From Chitinophaga sp. S165 (lineage in GTDB: Bacteria > Bacteroidota > Bacteroidia > Chitinophagales > Chitinophagaceae), in assembly GCF_003182155.1 (NCBI RefSeq), contig NZ_QGTG01000002.1, forward strand, positions 310,001 through 374,000: a stretch of 64,000 nucleotides of DNA, given 5' to 3'. Shown one piece after another: positions 53,111-62,021 of this stretch (its first letter is position 1; each line of letters begins with the position of its first letter). The notes beneath the pieces were generated by a model. It was not told where the DNA came from, did not search any database, and was given only the letters and a program-made list of their open reading frames with translations. The translations under genes were made by a program, and so were the position numbers.

Positions 53111-56100
53111 TTATTTAAAGTTGACATTAATACCGAACACCACGGTTTTTATCTGTGGATATTCACCACCGTTGGTAGTCACTGTTTCAGGATCGTAAGC
53201 ATAGAAGAATTTAGTCTTCGTAAGCAGATTATCCGCACTTACATAAGCCCTTATTCTCTGGATCCTGGCTTTGCTAAGCCATTGTGAAGGCAGTGTATAA
53301 CCGATCTGGATATTTTTCAGGCGGAGGTATGCAGCATTCTGCAGCCAATAGTCAGACTGACGGCCGCTATTGCGGGTATCCAGGAAAGTGAAACGAGGGT
53401 ACCAGGCATCTGTATGTTCAGGCGTCCAGTGGTCTCTGTGTACTTCCTGCGGATAAGAGCCATATGCCTGGAAGGTATGTATACCTATTCCACCTACATA
53501 ACCGTTGCCCTTACCAACTCCCTGCAGAAAGAAGGCGAAATCGATGTTCTTCCAACCCAGGTTTCCTCTCAGGGAATATGTGTAGCGTGGAAATGCATTA
53601 CCGATCACTTCACGGTCTTTGTCTGCCGTGATCTTGTTATCGCCATTCAGGTCCCTGTATTTTATATCGCCGGGAGCAACCTTACCCTGGTCTGCATCGA
53701 AGATGGCAAATTTAGGGATAAGCTTTCCCGTTGTCGCATCTTTGGTAAAGTCAGCTTCCTGTGCCAAACCATCTGTTCTGTATCCATAGAACGCATCGAT
53801 CGGATAACCTACCTGGCGGATCCTGTCTTCCAGCACTGCCGGCGCACCGCCCAGGCTTTCTATCTTGTTCCTTACATCGGACAACTGCGCAGTAAGACCG
53901 TATGTAAAGTCCTGGATATGATCATTCCATCCTATGCTAAGCTCCCAGCCTTTATTGGATACGTTACCTGCATTCTGATCAGGGACCTGCAAGCCCAGCA
54001 CATCCGGCTGTGGTACTCTCAACTGTATATCCATCGTGCGTTTGTTGAACCAGTCGGCAGTTACAGCGAGGCGGTTATTCAGGAAAGCCAGATCAACACC
54101 AATGTTGAGCATATTTACTTTCTCCCATCTTAACAGTACGTTAGCCAGGTTCGTTTGTGCCAATCCACGGGTCAGTATGTTACCGATAGGCATAGTACCT
54201 ACACCGGTTACTACCTGCTGATAAGGATACCATTCTGAATAAGCATTGCCATCGGCTCCGTACTGGTTACCAAGATTACCGTAAGACACACGCAGCTTAC
54301 CTTCATTCAACCAACGCATACTACTGCTTTCTTTCAGGAAATTTTCCTGCGTAAAACGCCAAGCTGCAGATGCAGAAGGGAATGCGCCGTAACGCTCATC
54401 AGGTGCATATCGGGAAGAACCATCGTAGCGGAGATTCAGTTCCAACAGATACTTTTCTTTATAGTCGTAATTCACACGACCGAACCAGGAACGTAATGCA
54501 TATTGATATGCATCTCCTGATGCATTAGGATTATCAGAACCCAGGTTAAACACCGGCACATCATCACTTACGAAGTTTTGTTTGCTTGCCGCCCATGATT
54601 CATAACGGTAAGTTTCCTGCTGGTAACCTCCCAGTAATTTCACATGGTGTTGTCTCATCTGGAAATCATAGTTGATCAACAGGGAGAGGTTGTTCATACG
54701 GCTGGTGTAGTCTCTCATGTCAAGACTGTTGCTGGTTGAGTTGGTATACCAGAATTCTCCGGAATCAGGATAGTAATAATCGAGCTTGCGACTGAAAGTA
54801 GCGCGTCGCTGATTGATGATGTTTGTTCCGTATTGACCAGTTATATCGAGGTGAGGAAGCAGGTGTAATTTACCAGTGATATTTCCTGTTACTTCCTGCG
54901 ACTTGAAATTGTTGTATCCGCCATCTGTGGCAATAGCCGCAGGGTTGCTGGAACCACCACCATAGCCCCAGCCACCATTGGTGAACTTAACAGGAGTTAA
55001 TGGCGACATGGTGAGTGCAGAATAGATAGGCCCACTATTATAGTCGGTACCACCGGCTGGCTGATTTTGCGAACGATCGATATAACCGATGTTAGCATCT
55101 ACATCCAGGATATCAAATAAAGTGAACGCATTAATCCTTGCACGGAGATTATTACGCAGGGCTTTATACTGATCTCCTATTATGAGTCCTTTCTGGTCCA
55201 GCCTTCCATAAGAAAGATAATAAGACACGTGTTGCGCGCCACCATTGAGGCTCAGGTTATGTTCCTGCAAAGGTGCATGCCCTTTGGACAATGCCTTTGG
55301 CCAGTTGGTATTAGCAAAAAAATCAGGGTCAGTACCATCTTTTGCTTTCTGAATATCTGCTTCGGTATAAGTTTCCGGCAGCCCGACATTCCTTTGTGCT
55401 TCATTGAGCATGGACATATATTCGGGAGCGCCTAACATTTTAGGCAATGCGTATGGACGCTGCTGTCCGTAATAACCATTATAGCTAACAGTTGGCGTCT
55501 GATTAAGCTTACCTTTTTTGGTGGTAACCAATATCACTCCATTCGCTGCACGTGAACCATAGATAGATGCAGATGCAGCATCTTTTAATACAGACACACT
55601 CTCGATATCCGCAGGGTTCAGGAAGTTAATATCGCCGGGCACTCCGTCGATCAGGATAAAAGGATTTGCATTGTTGGTAGTACCGACACCACGCACCCTG
55701 ATCGTCGACTTAGGATCGCCGGGGAAGCCACTGTTGCTGACAACTGTCAGGCCGGGCATCAATCCCTGCAGGGCTACGGACATAGATGTCAATGGCCTGC
55801 TTGCAAGATCTTTCTCTCCTACCATACTTACAGCACCGGTCAGGTTCACTTTCTTTTGTGTGCCAAAACCTACGACCACAACCTGGTTCAGCTGGCGGGT
55901 ATCTTCATTCAACACCACGTCAATTGATTGCTGACCGCTTACAGGCACCTCTTTTTGAAAATAGCCTACATAAGAGAATACAAGCACAACATCATTACCG
56001 GGAACACTGATCTCAAAGCGTCCGTTTGCGTCGGTAACAGTGCCATTCCCTTTCCCTTTCACGGTAACGGTCACACCAGGTAAAACAACGCCTGCTGCAC

Positions 56101-56605
56101 CTTTTACCGTACCGGTCACCCGCATTACCTGGATGCGGTCCCAGCTGATATTGTCACCGGCACCACTGCCCCATACAGTTCTGAGCGCCATGGCAGACGT
56201 GCTGCCGGCATCCACTTCCGGAGCTTTATCATTCTTCGACGCATCGTCACTCGAAATGGCAAACTGCCTTTGGGTGATCTGTTTCATCTCCAGCCCATAG
56301 GGTTTGATCAATGACTGCAATACGCGGGCAAAGGCTTTTTCGCGGAAGTTTTCTTTGCCTTTATTGATCTTCATTTCTAATAATTCTGACCTGCAGAGAA
56401 AGCTGACATTGTGCGCCTTCTCTATATCCTGCAGGATTTGTCCCAGTGTCTGCAATTGACGTTGATCCGACGTGTAGGCAGGCATGATATGTGCCGTGGG
56501 GCCGCTCAATAGTGCGAAGTCCTGTGCATAGGCGGACCTCCCCATCAGGCAGGCATATAATAAGGTACATCTGCCCAACGTCTTAAGAGGTACATTTGTG
56601 AGCAT
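53111..56605 (-). CDS. SusC/RagA-type TonB-dependent receptor with STN domain
   Basis: 1164 aa outer-membrane transporter. Signal peptide (about 1-27), STN domain around 53-117 (QTLGQILQDIEKAHNVSFLC), linker, carboxypeptidase-regulatory-like domain around 163-240 (VTGTVKGAAGVVLPGVTVTV). The plug starts VVVVGFGTQKKVNLTGAVSM and contains GSRAANGVILVTTKKG. The barrel ends in KTVVFGINVNFK. The TonB box is not distinguishable by eye. The STN domain and the FecR gene 11 nt upstream point to sigma-regulated expression. Sequence is clearly divergent from the SusC at 1374-4820, so the two loci probably handle different ligands. Confidence 0.96.
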   Translation of the reverse strand: MLTNVPLKTLGRCTLLYACLMGRSAYAQDFALLSGPTAHIMPAYTSDQRQLQTLGQILQDIEKAHNVSFLCRSELLEMKINKGKENFREKAFARVLQSLIKPYGLEMKQITQRQFAISSDDASKNDKAPEVDAGSTSAMALRTVWGSGAGDNISWDRIQVMRVTGTVKGAAGVVLPGVTVTVKGKGNGTVTDANGRFEISVPGNDVVLVFSYVGYFQKEVPVSGQQSIDVVLNEDTRQLNQVVVVGFGTQKKVNLTGAVSMVGEKDLASRPLTSMSVALQGLMPGLTVVSNSGFPGDPKSTIRVRGVGTTNNANPFILIDGVPGDINFLNPADIESVSVLKDAASASIYGSRAANGVILVTTKKGKLNQTPTVSYNGYYGQQRPYALPKMLGAPEYMSMLNEAQRNVGLPETYTEADIQKAKDGTDPDFFANTNWPKALSKGHAPLQEHNLSLNGGAQHVSYYLSYGRLDQKGLIIGDQYKALRNNLRARINAFTLFDILDVDANIGYIDRSQNQPAGGTDYNSGPIYSALTMSPLTPVKFTNGGWGYGGGSSNPAAIATDGGYNNFKSQEVTGNITGKLHLLPHLDITGQYGTNIINQRRATFSRKLDYYYPDSGEFWYTNSTSNSLDMRDYTSRMNNLSLLINYDFQMRQHHVKLLGGYQQETYRYESWAASKQNFVSDDVPVFNLGSDNPNASGDAYQYALRSWFGRVNYDYKEKYLLELNLRYDGSSRYAPDERYGAFPSASAAWRFTQENFLKESSSMRWLNEGKLRVSYGNLGNQYGADGNAYSEWYPYQQVVTGVGTMPIGNILTRGLAQTNLANVLLRWEKVNMLNIGVDLAFLNNRLAVTADWFNKRTMDIQLRVPQPDVLGLQVPDQNAGNVSNKGWELSIGWNDHIQDFTYGLTAQLSDVRNKIESLGGAPAVLEDRIRQVGYPIDAFYGYRTDGLAQEADFTKDATTGKLIPKFAIFDADQGKVAPGDIKYRDLNGDNKITADKDREVIGNAFPRYTYSLRGNLGWKNIDFAFFLQGVGKGNGYVGGIGIHTFQAYGSYPQEVHRDHWTPEHTDAWYPRFTFLDTRNSGRQSDYWLQNAAYLRLKNIQIGYTLPSQWLSKARIQRIRAYVSADNLLTKTKFFYAYDPETVTTNGGEYPQIKTVVFGINVNFK

Positions 56606-56616
56606 TACTGATAATT

Positions 56617-57663
56617 TTATTGGTTACTGGATTGTATGAAAAGTGAATCTGCTTTCCTTTCTATTTTCAGGTTCAATGCAAATGATAACGTTTCCAATAG
56701 TGAAGCTTCATCCTTGACCTGCAGCCCCCCTGACAATTGTTGTTTAGCCAGCCTGGCATCGCTGATCTTTACGTGATAGTTATAGGTATCTTCAATATAG
56801 TAGGCAATTTCCTGTAATGTTACCCTCTCCAGATATTGCCGCTCTTCCTTCCATACAGCATATAGTGTAGGATTTACTTTCTTTCTGATGATCTTATTGC
56901 TGGCAGTACGATATTGTACAAAATCGCCGGGATTGAGTATGAACGGCGTTTCCGGCAGATCCTTAAAGCTAAGTTTGATCTTACCTGTATTCAATGTTAC
57001 GGTTGTAGCAGCAGCGCCTTCTCTGACATTGAAAGATGTACCTAATACATTGATCAGTACATTACCGCTGTGTACAACAAATTCATTGGCGGCACGTACA
57101 CCTGCCGGGGATGGTTTAATATCAAAAAACGCCTCGCCCTGTAACCAGATCTCACGGTTTGCACCAGGTGCCCAATTACTACGGAAAGAGAGTTCTGCTC
57201 CGGCGTTCAGTCTGACAATTGAACTATCTGGCAATTGTACGGTCCTTACTCCCACGGCATATCCTTTTATGATCGTCATTGCCGGAGGCTGTATCAAAAA
57301 ATACATAACTGATAATACTACGCCTACTATTGCGGCAGCCGCGGCAGCCCACCAGAACAGTTTTCTGACAGAACGTACCTGTTTTCCCGGCAATACCGGC
57401 CTTTCGGCAGCTTCTATAAGTGACAGGTTATGTGCCAGCGATAGGGCAATAGCATCCTCGTCAGGCAATTGTTCTTCAAACTGTAACCGGCTGATGAAAG
57501 CGCGGGCGTCTTCCACCTGTTGACGTTTATGCGGGTGGGCTTCCAGCCACTCCTGCCACCATGCATCGCCGGCAGCATCAGGATGTCGTACCCATTTCAG
57601 GAATGCATCATCTGCAATAAAATCGTTCGTTGTATAAGTTGCGTAGTTTATAGGTTGCTCCAT
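56617..57663 (-). CDS. FecR-family anti-sigma factor
   Basis: 348 aa. Cytoplasmic N-terminus (about 1-105), membrane segment at about 108-130 (LFWWAAAAAAIVGVVLSVMY), periplasmic FecR domain (VQLPDSSIVRLNAGAELSFR, NVLINVLGTSFNVREGAAAT) and C-terminal DUF4974 domain (LERVTLQEIAYYIEDTYNYH). It is 74 nt from the sigma gene and 11 nt from SusC. Predicted to hold the sigma factor at the membrane until SusC is loaded. Confidence 0.93.
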   Translation of the reverse strand: MEQPINYATYTTNDFIADDAFLKWVRHPDAAGDAWWQEWLEAHPHKRQQVEDARAFISRLQFEEQLPDEDAIALSLAHNLSLIEAAERPVLPGKQVRSVRKLFWWAAAAAAIVGVVLSVMYFLIQPPAMTIIKGYAVGVRTVQLPDSSIVRLNAGAELSFRSNWAPGANREIWLQGEAFFDIKPSPAGVRAANEFVVHSGNVLINVLGTSFNVREGAAATTVTLNTGKIKLSFKDLPETPFILNPGDFVQYRTASNKIIRKKVNPTLYAVWKEERQYLERVTLQEIAYYIEDTYNYHVKISDARLAKQQLSGGLQVKDEASLLETLSFALNLKIERKADSLFIQSSNQ

Positions 57664-57737
57664 TTTTGCCTGTTACAACTAAAGGAGCAGGATGGCATCC
57701 ATTTTACCCCATGGGGGAAAAACTTTTTTTAAAAAAT

Positions 57738-58400
57738 TCAGAATTTGAAATAAGCAGCCGTTCCGAGGATGGCAATTGATAATTGCAGACTGCCTAACGC
57801 GGCGGCGAGTGTAGCCAGCGTCATCATGGCGGGTACTAAAGGCATGGTACGATAAGCGTTGCGCAATACATCGATAGCGCGCGCCATCAATTTATATGTG
57901 GCCTTTACAGAGATCTGCAGGATCGCTGCTATTTCCTCATATTCCATGTTTTCGTAGAAGCGGAAGAAGATCGCTTCTTTTTGTCTTGGGGTAAGTTGGT
58001 CCATGGCACTCTTCAATGCCAGCAGCTGTTCATGTTGTTCTTCCTTTGCTAACCGTTGTTGCTCTGCCGACATTTCGAGGGCAAATACATATTGCTCATC
58101 ATCCGGCAGGTCTCCCTGTAACTTTCTATGTTGCGATAATAACCGCAACAGGCAATGCCGGAAAGAGACAAAGAGATAGCTTCTGAATTCCCTGACAGCA
58201 GACAGCTGCTCACGGTTCATCCAGAAACGCACAAAGATCTCCTGTATGCTGTCTTCGATCAGAACGGCATTGTCCGTTAGTTTGCGCCCGTAGTTGTATA
58301 GACGTGGGTAGTACAGTCTATAGATATTCGCATAGGCGCCTTTATCTCCGGCTTTGCAAGCTTCCCATACAACAGGATCTATATGTTGGATTTCATACAT
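57738..58400 (-). CDS. ECF-type sigma factor with hydrophobic C-terminal tail
   Basis: 220 aa from the preferred ATG at 58400 (MYEIQHIDPVVWEACKAGDK); an ATG at 58463 would add 21 residues of no family character. Region 2: GAYANIYRLYYPRLYNYGRK, IEDSIQEIFVRFW. Region 4: LTPRQKEAIFFRFYENMEYE, EIAAILQISVKATYKLMARA. Unlike the sigma factor at 5959, it continues about 35 residues past region 4 as a hydrophobic stretch (PAMMTLATLAAALGSLQLSI). That stretch could pack on the membrane or against FecR. Promoter partner of the second SusCD locus. Confidence 0.9.
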   Translation of the reverse strand: MYEIQHIDPVVWEACKAGDKGAYANIYRLYYPRLYNYGRKLTDNAVLIEDSIQEIFVRFWMNREQLSAVREFRSYLFVSFRHCLLRLLSQHRKLQGDLPDDEQYVFALEMSAEQQRLAKEEQHEQLLALKSAMDQLTPRQKEAIFFRFYENMEYEEIAAILQISVKATYKLMARAIDVLRNAYRTMPLVPAMMTLATLAAALGSLQLSIAILGTAAYFKF

Positions 58401-58508
58401 CTCGTTCTTAGCGGAAAGGCGTAAAATTATTGATAATGACCTGCTTGTTATGTTATCATTCAATTAACTAAGTGACGGATCTTCGAAAGGGTCGTATGCC
58501 TGACAAAA

Positions 58509-58554
58509 AAATAGCCCATAAACAGACCCTTTTAATGCTGTTCATGGGCTATTT
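58509..58554 (-). terminator. terminator after the S41 protease gene
   Basis: Long inverted repeat AAATAGCCCATAAACAG / CTGTTCATGGGCTATTT (one mismatch) followed by a T run on the minus strand, 17 nt past the protease stop. Confidence 0.8.
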
Positions 58555-58571
58555 ATACCTAAAAGATAATA

Positions 58572-60239
58572 CTATTTTAATAATTGCTGGTAGCGTTCTG
58601 GCGCATGTAACACCGCAATTGCCTCATTTACTTCATTATCATTGGACAAAGATTTTTCTATACGCCCGCGCTGCATATAATAGCGGTTAGCGATCTCTTC
58701 TTCCAATAAGCGTTTGATCTCCTGTTTATTTTTGAGCAGGTCCTGTTTCTTATCATGTTTCATTTTGGCCTGCAGGGCTTCAAATTCTTTTGCCACGGCA
58801 TCATAGTACTTTTCTTTCCTGGCGGTTGCCTGGAAACCTTCCAGCGCCTCTTCACTACGTGTTTTGTAGTTATAGTTACGGCCATCCAGGTATTTCAGGA
58901 AGTCCCCGAAATCTTCTTCGCTGAGCACAAATTTATTGGCGGCGCTTATTTTCGGATGGCTGTAATAGTATTGGGTAGCGTAGTCAAAAATGTATTGTTT
59001 GCGCAACAAGGTAATAGCAACCTGGCTGAGTAAGGTAGGATCTACTGCATCATCCGGCTCAATACCACCTCCGTCTTTCACTTTACGGCCAGCTACTGTG
59101 CTGAAAGAGCGGCGAAGGGAATCAGGCATGGATTCGACTTCGCCATCGCTGTTCCGGTGGGAATAGTCAATGGCCTGTATGCAACGGCCGCTTGGGGTAT
59201 AGTATTTAGCAGTGGTAACTTTCAGTTTCGCATTATAAGGCAATGGACGGGTAGTTTGCACCAGTCCCTTACCAAAAGAACGCTGACCAATGATAACGCC
59301 TCTATCGAGGTCCTGAATGGCTCCTGCAACAATTTCGGAAGCTGATGCAGAAGAACGGTTGGTCAATACCACCAATGGAATATGAGCGTCCACAGCAGGA
59401 CCTTCCGTTTTATATTCTCTATCCCAGCTTTTCACCTTTCCTTTTGTGCTGACAATCAGTTTATTTTTGTCGACAAAGATGTTTGCTACGGCTACTGCTT
59501 CGTCCAGCAGGCCACCGGGGTTACCTCTCAGGTCCAGGATCAGCCCTTTCATTGTGGGGTATTGTTTCTTCAGCTCTTCAAAAGCGCTCTGCACCAGTTC
59601 TCCGCTGTTTTCGGTGAATTGTGTCATCCTGATATAACCAATATCACTGCCGGTGATACCGGAGAAACTTACTGCCCTTACATTTATTTCTTCCCTGACG
59701 ATCTTTTTATTGCTTTCAGCACCTGTCACGGGATGTTTGGTCACCATTTCAAGTGTGGAACCCGGTGTGCCTTTCAGTACCCGGCTGATCTCTTCCTGTT
59801 CCATTCCTTTGGTAGCCTTTCCGTCCAGGGACAGGATAATATCACCTGGTTTAACACCGGCTTTGTCCATTGGACTGCCTTCATATACGTCTGTGATAAC
59901 GGTGCGCTCGCTATCGGTATTCACTGAAACCCCTACTCCTCCGTACCTGCCGGTAGCCATAAATTTCAGCTCGTCCAGGTTTTCTTCGGGAATAAAGTCT
60001 GTATATGGGTCAGTTTCTTCCAGCATGGCGTCTATGCCCTTGTACATGAGTTTTTCGGGGGGCAGTTCATCCACGTAGTAGGTATTCAGTTCGCGGTAAA
60101 AGGCGGCGAAAATGTCGAGGTTCTTGGCTATTTCGAAGTACTTGTCCTTCTCGTTATAAGCCATGATACTCATACCGCCGGCCACCAGCAGTACCAATAC
60201 CAGCACTATCCTTCTTTTTCTACGAAAAAATGCACGCAT
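58572..60239 (-). CDS. S41 carboxyl-terminal processing protease
   Basis: 555 aa periplasmic serine protease. An N-terminal signal anchor (RRIVLVLVLLVAGGMSIMAY) is followed by a PDZ domain at about 95-185 (YGGVGVSVNTDSERTVITDV, KAGVKPGDIILSLDGKATKG). The catalytic core holds GLILDLRGNPGGLLDEAVAV, Ser in LTNRSSASASEIVAGAIQDL and Lys in IIGQRSFGKGLVQTTRPLPY, then KYYTPSGRCIQ. The C-terminal 150 residues are charged and helical. It lies 154 nt after yidD on the same strand and may share the rpmH transcript. No tail-specific partner is adjacent. Confidence 0.94.
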   Translation of the reverse strand: MRAFFRRKRRIVLVLVLLVAGGMSIMAYNEKDKYFEIAKNLDIFAAFYRELNTYYVDELPPEKLMYKGIDAMLEETDPYTDFIPEENLDELKFMATGRYGGVGVSVNTDSERTVITDVYEGSPMDKAGVKPGDIILSLDGKATKGMEQEEISRVLKGTPGSTLEMVTKHPVTGAESNKKIVREEINVRAVSFSGITGSDIGYIRMTQFTENSGELVQSAFEELKKQYPTMKGLILDLRGNPGGLLDEAVAVANIFVDKNKLIVSTKGKVKSWDREYKTEGPAVDAHIPLVVLTNRSSASASEIVAGAIQDLDRGVIIGQRSFGKGLVQTTRPLPYNAKLKVTTAKYYTPSGRCIQAIDYSHRNSDGEVESMPDSLRRSFSTVAGRKVKDGGGIEPDDAVDPTLLSQVAITLLRKQYIFDYATQYYYSHPKISAANKFVLSEEDFGDFLKYLDGRNYNYKTRSEEALEGFQATARKEKYYDAVAKEFEALQAKMKHDKKQDLLKNKQEIKRLLEEEIANRYYMQRGRIEKSLSNDNEVNEAIAVLHAPERYQQLLK

Positions 60240-60393
60240 AGGTCATTCAGTTAGTATGAGAATATTCTTCTGGTGTGAAATTTACTTAATCTATTAAACA
60301 TAAACTGTTAAACATTGGGATCTATCCTTATAAATGCTGGTCTTCCATCCGTCAGTACGGGTAAAATTTCCCGCTGGCGGCACATTCCCTGGT

Positions 60394-60621
60394 TCAGGGT
60401 ACAGGATCATGTCCGTGTCCACCCCAGGGGTTACAGGACAGTATCCGTTTAATGGTCAGGTAGCCGCCTTTGATCAGCCCGTGTTTTTGCAGGGCTTCCA
60501 CACCATATTGCGAGCAGGTGGGGGTATAGCGGCATTTATTACCCAGCAAGGGAGAGATGCCCCATTGGTAGATCCTGATGAGCCATATAAACGGGTAACT
60601 TAAATATTGGAAGACTTTCAT
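60394..60621 (-). CDS. yidD: membrane protein insertion efficiency factor
   Basis: 75 aa peripheral inner-membrane protein that assists the YidC insertase. Canonical throughout: [40 protein letters not shown], then [17 protein letters not shown]. The start codon overlaps the rnpA stop (TAATG arrangement), so translation is coupled. The rpmH-rnpA-yidD order is the usual one; yidC is not in the window. Confidence 0.95.
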   Translation of the reverse strand: MKVFQYLSYPFIWLIRIYQWGISPLLGNKCRYTPTCSQYGVEALQKHGLIKGGYLTIKRILSCNPWGGHGHDPVP

Positions 60622-61010
60622 TATTGCACTACTTCTTTTTCCAGCTTCTTTAAAATTACCGAAATTTTGTGGTGCAGGGTGGCGTAGGGGGCTATTTTCT
60701 TGTCGGTATAGATGAAGAAGATGGCCAGTTGTTTGGAGTGTTGTTGCAGTACGTCATAGAAGTCCTGCTTTTGCAGGCGCCAGCATTCCCGCGTAAGACG
60801 TTTTACGCGGTTCCGGTCCACCGCATGGGGGAACTTCTTCGTAGAGGCAGTAAAACCTGCCTGTACGGGGTATTTATTCACAGGTTGATCTACCGGCATA
60901 TAGATTACGCGGTAGGGAAAAACAGAAAACGCTTTTCCTTCCCGAAAAAGCGTTTCAATGAGTTTTCTGCTTTTTAACCTTTCTTCCTTGTTAAAAGAAT
61001 AAGTTTTTAT
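60621..61010 (-). CDS. rnpA: ribonuclease P protein component (apparent ATA start)
   Basis: Protein subunit of RNase P. The conserved RNR motif is seen in [20 protein letters not shown]. The first ATG in frame (60899) would leave 92 residues and cut off the N-terminal helix and first strands. Translating further upstream gives [20 protein letters not shown] then [20 protein letters not shown], exactly the family N-terminus. This stretch has no ATG, GTG or TTG before an in-frame TAA at 61023-61025. An ATA at 61008-61010 sits where the initiator Met belongs and gives 129 aa, normal for RnpA. Either a rare start codon is used or a base is wrong or mutated. Confidence 0.85.
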   Translation of the reverse strand: MKTYSFNKEERLKSRKLIETLFREGKAFSVFPYRVIYMPVDQPVNKYPVQAGFTASTKKFPHAVDRNRVKRLTRECWRLQKQDFYDVLQQHSKQLAIFFIYTDKKIAPYATLHHKISVILKKLEKEVVQ

Positions 61011-61115
61011 GGCAAGTCTGATTTATCAACCCAATATCGATACAATTCTGTTCTATCAAGAACCAGCCTTAAAGCCTGCCAGCACAAGGCTAAGCAGTTA
61101 CGCAGCGGCTCTCTA

Positions 61116-61271
61116 CTATTTCAGCTTCCGCTCGTCAGAAACAGTTAATTTCTTACGTCCTTTAGCTCTGCGGGAAGCTAATACTTTACGGCCGTTAGCA
61201 GTTTCCATTCTCTTTCTAAAACCATGAACGCTCTTTCTGCGTCTGTTATGCGGTTGAAAAGTACGTTTCAT
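61116..61271 (-). CDS. rpmH: 50S ribosomal protein L34
   Basis: 51 aa, very basic. The sequence begins [20 protein letters not shown] and continues [20 protein letters not shown], the invariant L34 signature. It has a short C-terminal extension ([11 protein letters not shown]) as in other Bacteroidota. First gene of the rpmH-rnpA-yidD cluster, about 105 nt ahead of rnpA. A -7 box TACCTTTG lies about 75 nt upstream. Confidence 0.97.
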   Translation of the reverse strand: MKRTFQPHNRRRKSVHGFRKRMETANGRKVLASRRAKGRKKLTVSDERKLK

Positions 61272-61346
61272 TTTAATATTTTGTTTTTACCTGTACTATA
61301 CTAAACACTATCCCGGATTGCGGAATCCTGTTTTTAAAACGGAAGG

Positions 61347-61354
61347 CAAAGGTA
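61347..61354 (-). promoter_or_regulatory. -7 promoter box of rpmH
   Basis: Minus-strand TACCTTTG fits TAnnTTTG. A TTTG occurs upstream but at a shorter than usual distance, so only the -7 box is claimed. Confidence 0.5.
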
Positions 61355-61391
61355 GGGAAAATTCTCAAATAGTAAAGTGTTTTCTAAAAAA

Positions 61392-61418
61392 ATCTGCCCC
61401 GGAAGCCCCGGGGCAGAT
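61392..61418 (-). terminator. terminator of the bamA-skp cluster
   Basis: Perfect 11-bp stem ATCTGCCCCGG / CCGGGGCAGAT with a 5-nt loop, followed by seven T on the minus strand. Confidence 0.88.
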
Positions 61419-61449
61419 CTATTACTTTAATACCTGTGGTATAATATAA

Positions 61450-61959
61450 TTATTTGATACCCAGTTTCAGCTTAACAGCCGGAGCGAGGTCGTCACCTGC
61501 AGGTGAAACCAGCAATACGCCTGCTGAACTATCCAATACATAACCGTAGCCTTTTTCTTTAGCTACATCTTCGATCGCTTTACGTGCTTTGTCGTAGATC
61601 GGTTTCAGGATCTCACCACGTTTTGCTTCGATTTTCTGCTGTGCAGATTCCTGATAGTCCTGGATGTTTTTCTGTGCAGTCTGGATCTCTTTAGTTTTGA
61701 TCTCCTTGATGTTATCAGTCATCGTTGCTGCACCTTTATCGAATTCGCTCAGTTTCTTCTGGTATTCTTCAATCAGCCCTTTACCATCTTTATCCAGTTC
61801 CTCTGCAAACTGCTGCAGTGTTTTCTGTGCAGTCTGTGCTTCCGGCATAGACTCGATCAGAGCTTGTGCGTTAATATGTCCAACTTTGGACTGAGCCATT
61901 GCATTTACGCTGAACAATCCTGAAACTGCCACGAAAGCAATAATTACATACTTCTTCAT
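61450..61959 (-). CDS. Skp/OmpH-family periplasmic chaperone
   Basis: 169 aa. Signal peptide (cleavage after NAMA), then KVGHINAQALIESMPEAQTA and a long charged coiled coil (about 45-125, many Lys/Gln/Glu), ending in GYGYVLDSSAGVLLVSPAGD, the usual OmpH close. It holds unfolded outer-membrane proteins on their way to the BAM complex. It is the second of two related genes following bamA on the same strand, 62 nt after the first. Confidence 0.92.
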   Translation of the reverse strand: MKKYVIIAFVAVSGLFSVNAMAQSKVGHINAQALIESMPEAQTAQKTLQQFAEELDKDGKGLIEEYQKKLSEFDKGAATMTDNIKEIKTKEIQTAQKNIQDYQESAQQKIEAKRGEILKPIYDKARKAIEDVAKEKGYGYVLDSSAGVLLVSPAGDDLAPAVKLKLGIK

Positions 61960-62021
61960 GATGTTGTCTGTGTTTAAAAAACTTTTAATACTAAAACTAA
62001 GGTTATAAAATGGTTTAAAGA

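Noticed and set aside
53414..54133. Plus-strand open frame of 239 codons inside the second SusC gene
   Set aside because: Shadow of the SusC reading frame; no signal, domain or promoter supports it.
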